NCBI GenBank assembly: GCA_013362555.1
Contig: JABFVX010000191.1
Location: 1-7,347 of the forward strand
Direction of reading: 5' to 3'
DNA from: Mycobacteriaceae bacterium
GTDB lineage: Bacteria; Actinomycetota; Actinomycetes; Mycobacteriales; Mycobacteriaceae
Length of the DNA: 7,347 bases
The position numbers and the translations under genes are program-made. This document shows, in pieces, positions 1 to 7,347 of the stretch. How positions within the stretch are numbered: the stretch's first letter is position 1; every line of letters begins with the position of its first letter. The notes beneath the pieces were generated by a model. The model was not told where the DNA came from. It worked only from the letters and a program-made list of their open reading frames with translations, and made no database searches.

Positions 1-853
1 TGTTGGTCGGGCCGGTGGTGGCGGCCACGAACGCGATCTCCGGGTGGGTCGCCATGGCCCGGCCGACGGCATCCAGGCTGCCCGGACGCACGCGCAGCCA
101 CAGCGCGCCCTTGACCGCGAAACCCATTCGGGTCGTGGCGAAATCCAGGTCGAAGTACAGCACTCCACCCGCCGCCAACTCAGCCATGCGCCGGGCGACT
201 CGGGCCGGGCTCCACCCGACCGCGGCGGCGATCCGGGCGTAGGGCGCGCGGCCGTCGCGAGCCAGAATGGACAGCATCCGCTCGTCCTCCCTGGTCAGTT
301 CGACCGCGGCGTCCGCGGCGAATCCGCGCCGCTGCCGCGGCGGCCCGAGTGCGGCGCGCTGCTGCTCGGTGAGCAGTTCGCCGAAGCGGGGCCACTCGTC
401 GGCGGCCGGGAAATGGCACATCACCTCGTGCGCCACCATGCCGGTGACCTGGCTCGCGCGCGGCAGCGTACTCAGCAGCAGCGCGTCGCGGCGTTCCGCG
501 GTGCGCGGGCGGCTCACGCAGGTCACCTCGGAGCCCGTGGACAGCAAGGTAACCCAGCTCAGGTCGGGAAACCGGGCCAACGACTCGGCGAGCTGCATCG
601 CGCGGTCCGGCAGGCAGCGCAACCGGATCACCCACCGCGCCACGCCCAACGGCACCGCGTTCATCTGCCCCGACACGTGCACGATGCCGCGCCGCCGCAG
701 CGACCGGTAGCGGCGGGCCACAGTCTGCTCGGACACCTCGAGGATTCCCGCCAGCGCGGCGAACGACACGCGCGCGTCGGTGACCAAGGCGTGAATGATC
801 TGCTTGTCCAGAACATCGAGGTCGGCGGATTCCGACTCCTCATCCCGAATCAT
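1..853 (-). CDS. Tandem Lrp/AsnC-family transcriptional regulator (C-terminus beyond window)
   Basis: The minus-strand frame from ATG 853 stays open to the left edge and gives 284 residues without a stop. It reads as two Lrp/AsnC modules in series. Module 1 has a helix-turn-helix at about residues 12-60 (LDVLDKQIIHAL, then SEQTVARRYRSLRRRGIV) and a ligand-binding RAM-like alpha/beta domain at about 73-145. Module 2 has a second helix-turn-helix at about 186-234 (LTREDERMLSILARDG, then SPARVARRMAEL) and the start of a second RAM-like domain from about 247. Classical Lrp proteins (about 150 aa) have one module. Two-module versions of roughly 320-340 aa are common in actinobacteria, so perhaps 40-60 residues are missing. 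The start is uncertain: ATG 853 has no Shine-Dalgarno but lies 6 nt after TACATT and could be leaderless; an in-frame ATG at 880 would add nine residues. It is divergent from an MFS exporter, so control of that exporter and of itself is likely (inference). The effector cannot be read from sequence. Confidence 0.93.
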   Translation of the reverse strand, partial: MIRDEESESADLDVLDKQIIHALVTDARVSFAALAGILEVSEQTVARRYRSLRRRGIVHVSGQMNAVPLGVARWVIRLRCLPDRAMQLAESLARFPDLSWVTLLSTGSEVTCVSRPRTAERRDALLLSTLPRASQVTGMVAHEVMCHFPAADEWPRFGELLTEQQRAALGPPRQRRGFAADAAVELTREDERMLSILARDGRAPYARIAAAVGWSPARVARRMAELAAGGVLYFDLDFATTRMGFAVKGALWLRVRPGSLDAVGRAMATHPEIAFVAATTGPTN

Positions 854-859
854 TGGAGG

Positions 860-865
860 AATGTA
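860..865 (-). promoter_or_regulatory. Candidate -10 hexamer for the regulator (leaderless mRNA)
   Basis: On the minus strand TACATT fits the actinobacterial TANNNT -10 pattern and is followed by exactly six bases before ATG 853. This would put the transcription start at the A of the start codon and explain why no Shine-Dalgarno is visible there. No convincing -35 is seen about 17 bases upstream. Leaderless mRNAs are frequent in actinobacteria. This is a pattern match only. Confidence 0.35.
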
Positions 866-882
866 CCGCAAGGCCGGCATCC

Positions 883-898
883 GCTATGTGCAGATAGC
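883..898. promoter_or_regulatory. Candidate operator palindrome between divergent regulator and exporter
   Basis: GCTATGTGCAGATAGC is a 16-bp inverted repeat in which 7 of 8 base pairs are symmetric (the single exception is G/G) around a TGCA centre. It sits in the 98-bp divergent gap, about 37 bp upstream of ATG 853, where it would cover the -35 region of the proposed regulator promoter, and about 60 bp upstream of the exporter ATG. Lrp-family proteins bind roughly 15-bp imperfect palindromes, so size and placement suit autoregulation plus control of the exporter. It does not resemble the E. coli Lrp consensus closely, and binding is inferred. Confidence 0.4.
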
Positions 899-941
899 CG
901 CACCGCGCACCCTTGGTGACGAAATCGTTCGCACCAACCGC

Positions 942-946
942 GGAGG
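942..946 (+). promoter_or_regulatory. Ribosome binding site GGAGG of the MFS exporter
   Basis: GGAGG lies 5 nt upstream of ATG 952 and is the only good Shine-Dalgarno near the exporter 5' end. It decides the start in favour of ATG 952 over the in-frame upstream TTG 913 and GTG 916, neither of which has a comparable motif. Confidence 0.75.
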
Positions 947-951
947 CTCCC

Positions 952-2349
952 ATGCGGAAATGGCTCCCCTTGTTCGCAACGTGCCTCGGCACGCTCATGC
1001 TGCTCATCGACGTCACCATCGTGACCGTGGCGCTCCCCGACATCGCCGCAGATCTCGGCGGCGGCCTGTCCGGGCTGCAATGGGTGATGGACGGCTACGC
1101 GCTCGCCTTGGCGGCGCTGCTGCTGGTGTTCGGGGCAGTCGCCGACCGGTTCGGCGCCAAACGCACCTACCTCGCCGGATTGGCGGTGTTCGCGGGCGCG
1201 TCGCTGATGTGCGGAATGGCAGGCAGCATCTCGATACTCGTCGCGGCGCGGGCGCTGCAAGGCATCGGCGGCGCGGCGATGCTCACCACGACACTGTCGC
1301 TGCTGCACACCACATACAGCGGCCGCGACCGGGGGATCGCCTTCGGGGTGTGGGGCGCGGTGGCAGGCGCGGCCGCGGGAACCGGCGTCGTGCTGGGCGG
1401 CGTGCTCACCGGCACCCTGTCCTGGCCGTGGATCTTCCTCGTCAACCTGCCAATCGCGGCTGTCGCCATCAGCCTCAGCGCCGTCGTGTTCCCGGCCTCG
1501 CGGCAGCGCCGCGAGACCTCGGTGGATCTGCCGGGCATGGTCGCCTTCGCGCTCGCCGCGACCGCCGTCACGTTCGGCGTCATCCGCGGCGGCGAGCACG
1601 GCTGGACGGATTGGCGGGCCGTTGCCGCGCTGACCACCGCGGCAGTGTGCGCCCTGGCCTTCGTTCGCATCGAGACCGGCAGCGCCGCACCGATGTTCCC
1701 GCCCGCACTGCTCGGAAACCGCACCTTCGGCGCGACCGTGCTCGGCGCGACCGGGCAGACTTTCGCCGCGTTCGCCGCCACCCCGCTGATCTCACTGTGG
1801 CTGCAACAGCAGTTGCAGTTGAGCCCGATCCGGGCCGGCTTGGCCATGCTGCCGCTCGCCGCGACCGCCTTCGTCGTCGCGGGCGCGTTCGGCCGCGTCC
1901 TGCACAGCGCCGCACCGCGCTGGACCATCGGCGCGGGGCTGGTGGTCATCGGAACCGGCGCCCTGCTGACGACCCTCATCGACAGCGGGTCCACGTGGAC
2001 CGCGCTGATCCCCGGTTTCGTGGTGATCGGCGTAGGCGTCGGCGTGAACGCTCCGGTGCTGGCCGCGGTCGGCATGGCCGCGGTCCCGCCGCACCAGGCA
2101 GGCACTGCCTCCGGCGCGATCAACACGGCCCGCCAGCTCGGCATGGCCCTCGGCGTGGCCGTGCTCGGCACGGTCTTCCGCTCGGCGGCGGGCGACGCCG
2201 TCACCGCCGCCGACGTCGCCCGGGGACTCGACACCGCGGGCGTGGTCGCGGGCAGCGTCGGCATCGGCGCGGGCATCGTCTCCTTCGCCCTGCTCAGCCG
2301 CCGCACCCCGGCGCGCGCCGCCGCCCCGGAACCCGCCGTCGCCGCCTAA
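952..2349 (+). CDS. MFS transporter, DHA2 (EmrB/QacA-like, 14-helix) drug:H+ antiporter
   Basis: This 465-aa integral membrane protein probably exports a toxic compound or secondary metabolite in exchange for protons. Fourteen hydrophobic segments can be placed at about residues 5-28, 43-61, 74-94, 97-118, 129-150, 158-180, 193-212, 222-239, 257-280, 293-315, 324-345, 349-373, 388-408 and 428-449. DHA2 hallmarks are present: motif D1 LIDVTIVTVALP (18-29), motif A GAVADRFGAKRT (61-72) in the loop between helices 2 and 3, motif B RALQGIGGA (100-108), a glycine-rich motif C region (135-152), WPWIFLVNLP (158-167), and GTASGAINTARQLGMALG (384-401) in the second half. ATG 952 is chosen because of the GGAGG box 5 nt upstream and because the first helix begins directly after it. 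In-frame TTG 913 or GTG 916 would add a polar tail of 12-13 residues. The divergent Lrp-type gene is its likely regulator. The TAA stop is followed 5 nt later by a strong hairpin. The substrate cannot be assigned from sequence. Confidence 0.95.
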   Translation: MRKWLPLFATCLGTLMLLIDVTIVTVALPDIAADLGGGLSGLQWVMDGYALALAALLLVFGAVADRFGAKRTYLAGLAVFAGASLMCGMAGSISILVAARALQGIGGAAMLTTTLSLLHTTYSGRDRGIAFGVWGAVAGAAAGTGVVLGGVLTGTLSWPWIFLVNLPIAAVAISLSAVVFPASRQRRETSVDLPGMVAFALAATAVTFGVIRGGEHGWTDWRAVAALTTAAVCALAFVRIETGSAAPMFPPALLGNRTFGATVLGATGQTFAAFAATPLISLWLQQQLQLSPIRAGLAMLPLAATAFVVAGAFGRVLHSAAPRWTIGAGLVVIGTGALLTTLIDSGSTWTALIPGFVVIGVGVGVNAPVLAAVGMAAVPPHQAGTASGAINTARQLGMALGVAVLGTVFRSAAGDAVTAADVARGLDTAGVVAGSVGIGAGIVSFALLSRRTPARAAAPEPAVAA

Positions 2350-2354
2350 CCCGG

Positions 2355-2407
2355 CTCCAGAATGACCCGTGACGTGCGCCCAACGCACGTCACGGGTCAT
2401 TCTGGAG
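2355..2407. terminator. Perfect 24-bp-stem hairpin, probable bidirectional terminator (palindrome copy 1)
   Basis: Arms 2355-2378 and 2384-2407 are perfectly complementary over 24 bp around a 5-nt CCCAA loop. The arm contains AATGACCCGTGACGTGCG. The hairpin starts 5 nt after the exporter stop and ends 15 nt beyond the meaB stop on the other strand, filling most of the 73-bp convergent gap. Either strand forms the same stem, so it can serve both genes. No T-tract follows on either strand; hairpin terminators lacking a U-run are commonly predicted in high-GC actinobacteria. A near copy lies at 3436-3488, so this is also one member of a repeat family. Confidence 0.75.
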
Positions 2408-2422
2408 GTTTCGAATCGGGGG

Positions 2423-3412
2423 TCAGCGGCCGTCGAAAGCACTGAGAAGGGCTTCGGCGGCCAGCGCGGCGGTGAGGTCGCCGGTGCGGACGCGGTGTTC
2501 GACGTCTGCGCGGATGGCGCGCACGGCGGGATTGTCGGCGAGCCGGGCCCGTAGCTGGTCGTGCACCATGGTCCACGTCCAGTCGACCTGCTGGCGGCGC
2601 CGCTTCTCGGCGAATTCGCCCGCCTCGGTGAGGACTTCGCGGTGGCGCAGCACCGTGTCCCAGAACTCCGGCAGGCCGGAGCCTTCCAATCCGCTCATCG
2701 TGAGAACCGGTGGCCGCCACAGGACGTCGCGGGGGTAGATCAGCCGCAGCGCGGCAGTGAGCTCCCGAGCGGCGACCTTGGCCTCCGTGGCGTGTGCGCC
2801 GTCGGCCTTGTTCACCGCGACAAGATCGGCGAGCTCCAACACCCCTTTCTTGATGCCCTGCAATTGATCGCCGGTGCGGGCCAGGGTGAGGAAGCAGAAG
2901 ACGTCCACCATGTTCGCCACGGTGACTTCGGACTGGCCGACGCCCACGGTCTCCACCAGGATCACGTCGTAACCCGCCGCCTCCAGCAGCACGATGGTCT
3001 CGCGAGTCGCCTTGGCGACCCCGCCGAGCGTGCCCGCGGTGGGCGAGGGCCGGATATAGGCGTTGCGCTGCACCGACAGCCGCGCCATCCGAGTCTTGTC
3101 GCCGAGGATGGAACCGCCCGTGCGGGTCGACGACGGATCGACGGCCAGCACCGCCACCCGATGCCCGCGCTCGATCAGCATCATCCCGAGCGCGTCGATG
3201 AAGGTCGACTTGCCGACACCCGGAACTCCGGTGATGCCAACGCGATTCGCACCTCCGCTCGCGGGCGTGAGCTCCAACAGCAGTCGCTGCGCAGCCGCAC
3301 GATGATCGGCACGAACCGACTCCACCAAGGTGATCGCCCGCGCCAGCCCGGCGCGCTCGTTCGCCCGGACGCCCTCGGCCAGCGCCCCGACGTCGACGTC
3401 GGGCCTACCCAC
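2423..3412 (-). CDS. meaB: MeaB, methylmalonyl-CoA mutase-associated GTPase (G-protein chaperone)
   Basis: This 329-aa cytoplasmic P-loop GTPase belongs to the G3E/ArgK-MeaB family. It binds methylmalonyl-CoA mutase, protects it from inactivation and gates adenosylcobalamin loading through GTP hydrolysis (family knowledge). Visible motifs are Walker A GVPGVGKST (62-70), VDPSSTRTGGSILGDKTRM (91-109), G3 ETVGVGQS (154-161), the switch III-type stretch GDQLQGIKKGVLELAD (181-196) and G4 NKAD (201-204). A helical C-terminal dimerisation arm containing QQVDWTW follows from about 255. Length matches actinobacterial MeaB (about 330 aa). The start is GTG 3412: it is the first possible start after the upstream in-frame stop at 3461-3463, and a G-run (3417-3421) 4 nt upstream could act as a weak ribosome binding site. 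The gene follows mutB in the same direction after 90 bp that hold a strong hairpin, so it may be expressed at a lower level than mutAB. The older name ArgK (a supposed arginine transport kinase) is a misannotation in this family. Confidence 0.97.
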   Translation of the reverse strand: MGRPDVDVGALAEGVRANERAGLARAITLVESVRADHRAAAQRLLLELTPASGGANRVGITGVPGVGKSTFIDALGMMLIERGHRVAVLAVDPSSTRTGGSILGDKTRMARLSVQRNAYIRPSPTAGTLGGVAKATRETIVLLEAAGYDVILVETVGVGQSEVTVANMVDVFCFLTLARTGDQLQGIKKGVLELADLVAVNKADGAHATEAKVAARELTAALRLIYPRDVLWRPPVLTMSGLEGSGLPEFWDTVLRHREVLTEAGEFAEKRRRQQVDWTWTMVHDQLRARLADNPAVRAIRADVEHRVRTGDLTAALAAEALLSAFDGR

Positions 3413-3435
3413 GCCGCCCCCACCCCGGTTCCCAT

Positions 3436-3488
3436 GTCCGGAATGACCCGTGACGTGCGTTCAACGCACTCCACGGGTCATTCCGGAC
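3436..3488. repeat. Palindrome copy 2: 24-bp imperfect hairpin between mutB and meaB
   Basis: Arms 3436-3459 and 3465-3488 pair over 24 bp with two adjacent mismatches, around a TTCAA loop. The left arm shares the 18-base core AATGACCCGTGACGTGCG exactly with the hairpin at 2355-2407, and about 45 of 53 bases agree overall. The outer six base pairs differ between copies but stay paired. The element begins 14 nt after the mutB stop and ends 23 nt before the meaB GTG. It could be a partial terminator or attenuator, an mRNA-stabilising 3' stem for mutAB, or a REP-like repeat; sequence alone does not separate these. Confidence 0.8.
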
Positions 3489-3502
3489 GGTGTCTTTGGC
3501 CC

Positions 3503-5710
<2,208 letters not shown>

Positions 5711-5712
5711 CG

Positions 5713-7347
5713 TCAGGCTCCCAACGTGTCCAGCAACTCGGCCAGGGTGGCCACCGCATCGACCCGCATGGTGAGGAATCCGTCCGGCCGCGCGTCGCCC
5801 GCGACGTCGGCCACCGCCTTCTCCGGCCCGGCCAGCAGCACCCGGGCCACGCCCGCGCCGCGCAGCGCCGCCACGGCCTGGGCGGCGTCGGCGCCGTAGC
5901 GCTTGTCGCTGCCGCACAGCACTGCCAGGGTCGCACCGGATTCCGCCGCCGCCGCGGCGACGGCGTCCGCGGGGAGGGGCCCCGGGTTCACCGCCTCGAT
6001 GCCGCCGGACGCCAGCAGGTTGGCCGCGAAGGCGACCCGCACGTTGTGCTCGGCCACCGTACCCAGCGGCACGAGCAGCGCCTTGGGCCGCTCCCCCGCG
6101 GCCGCGAGGAATGCGTCCGACCGGTCCCGCAACGCTTCGAACGCCGAAGCGTAGTGCGCCACGTCGCCGTCCGGCGCGGCGGCTGCGGGTTTCTCGGTCA
6201 GGTCCGGGAATTCGTTCACACCGGTCACCGCCGTGCGCCGGTGTGCGATGTCGGCTTCGCGGGCCTGGCGGGTGGCCGCGATCCGCGTGTGGACCAGTCC
6301 CGACTCCAGCGCCGCGGCGTACCCGCCCGCGCGCTCGATGTCCTGCACGAAAGCCCATGCGGTCTCGGCGATCCCAGCGGTGAGGTCCTCCGCGTACCAG
6401 GACCCACCTGCCGGGTCGACAACCCGTCCCAAGTGGGATTCCTCCAGCAGCAGCAGCTGGATGTTGCGCGCCATCCGGGCCGAGAACGAGCTCGACACCC
6501 CGAGCGCTCCCGGGGCCAGTGCGGTGTCGAACGGCAAGACGGTGATCGAGTCCGCCCCGCCCACACCCGCCGCGAACACCGCGACAGTCTCGCGCAGCAG
6601 GTTCACCCAGGGGTCGCGCCGGGTCAGCATGGCCGCCGAGGTGACCGCGTGCTGCGGAGCCGCGCCTGCCTCCGGCGCCCCGCACACCTGCGCGACCCGC
6701 GCCCACAACTGCCGCGCGGCACGGAATTTCGCAATCGTCTGGAACTGGTCGACCGTGGCGGCGAGCCGGAACTCGATCTGCCCGAGCGCCGATTCGACAC
6801 TCAGCCCCGAGGCGGTGAGCGCCCGCAGGTATTCGAGCCCGGCCGCGACCGCCGCACCGAGCTCTTCGGTGTCGGAAGCCCCGGCGTTGTGGAACACCGT
6901 GCCGTCCACGGTGATCGCCCGAATCGATTCGCTGCGTGCAGCCGCCCGCCCTGCCAGCCCCACCGCCGCGTCCATCCCTATGTCCTGGCGATGGGTGAAT
7001 GCGGCCGTGAGCGGGGCCGCGCCGAAGGACGCGGTGATCGCGCCGCGGTCCTCGCACCGGTAGGCGTCCAGGACCGCCAGCAGCCGTTCGGCGGCTGCCT
7101 CGGTGTCCGGGCCCGCAGCCAGTGCCACCGGCGCGAGCTCGAGAAGCACGCCCGACAGGGCGGCCGGGATCTCGTTCGCGGGCAGGCCCGCGGCGCCCAC
7201 GACCAGGCGAACCGCGGTGACGCCGCTCTCCAGGCCGGTCAGGATCTCGTTGTTCGCCGCGGCGCCGGTGCGCGCGGCGACGTCGGCCGCCACATGCCAA
7301 CCGCGCAGCACGTCGCGGTCGGCTTCGCGGCCGCGCACGAACGGGAA
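5713..7347 (-). CDS. mutA: Methylmalonyl-CoA mutase small (beta, non-catalytic) subunit, 5' end beyond window
   Basis: The visible 544 residues are the C-terminal part of the small subunit, the structural partner of MutB in the heterodimer. The frame is still open at the right edge and begins FPFVRGREAD, which matches the 'PF-RG' stretch some 70-80 residues inside related proteins, so the true start is off the window. The GTG at 7338 is just the valine of FVRG. A degenerate TIM barrel shows paralogy with MutB: RNIQLLLLEESHLG and DPAGGSWYAE parallel RNTQLLLQQESG and DPWGGSYYVE. The C-terminal cobalamin-like fold (about 420-544) has LGTVAEHN in place of DxHxxG. It therefore lacks the cobalt-ligating histidine, as expected for the beta subunit. 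The TGA stop (5713-5715) is followed 2 nt later by the mutB ATG. Confidence 0.97.
   Translation of the reverse strand, partial: FPFVRGREADRDVLRGWHVAADVAARTGAAANNEILTGLESGVTAVRLVVGAAGLPANEIPAALSGVLLELAPVALAAGPDTEAAAERLLAVLDAYRCEDRGAITASFGAAPLTAAFTHRQDIGMDAAVGLAGRAAARSESIRAITVDGTVFHNAGASDTEELGAAVAAGLEYLRALTASGLSVESALGQIEFRLAATVDQFQTIAKFRAARQLWARVAQVCGAPEAGAAPQHAVTSAAMLTRRDPWVNLLRETVAVFAAGVGGADSITVLPFDTALAPGALGVSSSFSARMARNIQLLLLEESHLGRVVDPAGGSWYAEDLTAGIAETAWAFVQDIERAGGYAAALESGLVHTRIAATRQAREADIAHRRTAVTGVNEFPDLTEKPAAAAPDGDVAHYASAFEALRDRSDAFLAAAGERPKALLVPLGTVAEHNVRVAFAANLLASGGIEAVNPGPLPADAVAAAAAESGATLAVLCGSDKRYGADAAQAVAALRGAGVARVLLAGPEKAVADVAGDARPDGFLTMRVDAVATLAELLDTLGA
5718..5722 (-). promoter_or_regulatory. 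Ribosome binding site GGGAG of mutB inside the mutA 3' end
   Basis: On the minus strand GGGAG lies 7 nt before ATG 5710 and within the last codons of mutA. It supports ATG 5710 as the mutB start and coupled translation of the two subunits. Confidence 0.65.

Noticed and set aside
915..935. Bulged inverted repeat GGTG-A-CGAA / TTCG-CACC upstream of the exporter
   Set aside because: The arms are only 8 bp and need a one-base bulge. This is much weaker than the palindrome at 883-898 and easily expected by chance in GC-rich DNA.
913..951. TTG 913 or GTG 916 as the exporter start
   Set aside because: There is no Shine-Dalgarno before them, and they would add a short polar extension. ATG 952 has GGAGG at ideal spacing and leads directly into the first helix.
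795..2372. A 525-codon plus-strand frame with GGAGG one base before an ATG at 861
   Set aside because: The spacing of one base is too short for a working ribosome binding site, the translation is Arg/Gly-rich, and it overlaps the MFS exporter, which has proper helices and motifs in another frame.
6056..6070. Loss of the cobalamin-binding histidine in MutA as a sign of a broken enzyme
   Set aside because: The small subunit of heterodimeric methylmalonyl-CoA mutases normally lacks DxHxxG. MutB here keeps the full motif, so nothing is missing.
5713..7338. GTG at 7338 as the start of mutA
   Set aside because: The frame stays open upstream to the window edge and reads FPF before this codon, a conserved internal stretch. 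The codon is an internal valine, so the gene is truncated by the window.

Overview
This is ordinary-looking chromosomal DNA from a high-GC actinomycete. The gene content (paired small and large methylmalonyl-CoA mutase subunits followed by meaB), the strong G/C third-position bias and the protein sequences point to a mycolic-acid actinomycete such as Nocardia or Rhodococcus. That assignment is inference from protein style; no phylogenetic search was possible.

Layout. (1) Positions 1-853, minus strand: a double-module Lrp/AsnC-type transcriptional regulator whose C-terminus lies beyond the left edge. (2) Positions 854-951: a 98-bp divergent intergenic region with a 16-bp near-perfect palindrome and a -10-like hexamer placed so that the regulator mRNA could be leaderless. 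(3) Positions 952-2349, plus strand: a 14-helix DHA2-type MFS drug exporter, chosen start ATG 952 behind a GGAGG ribosome binding site. (4) Positions 2350-2422: a convergent junction almost filled by a perfect 24-bp-stem palindrome. (5) Positions 2423-7347, minus strand, read right to left: mutA (5' end off the right edge), mutB (2 nt after the mutA stop) and meaB (90 bp after mutB). A second copy of the same palindrome lies in the mutB-meaB gap.

How the genes work together. MutA and MutB form the adenosylcobalamin-dependent methylmalonyl-CoA mutase, which interconverts (R)-methylmalonyl-CoA and succinyl-CoA. This links propionyl-CoA (from odd-chain fatty acids, cholesterol and branched amino acids) to the TCA cycle, and in reverse supplies methylmalonyl units for methyl-branched lipids and polyketides. 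MeaB is the G3E-type GTPase that protects the mutase and gates cofactor loading. The regulator-exporter pair is a separate divergent unit, and the regulator probably controls the exporter.

The most notable feature outside the genes is the palindrome family. Two 53-bp copies share an 18-base arm, show compensatory changes in the outer stem, and bracket meaB. They look like a dispersed terminator/REP-like repeat. I see no CRISPR array, tRNA, rRNA, insertion sequence or clear new defence or biosynthetic system in the window.
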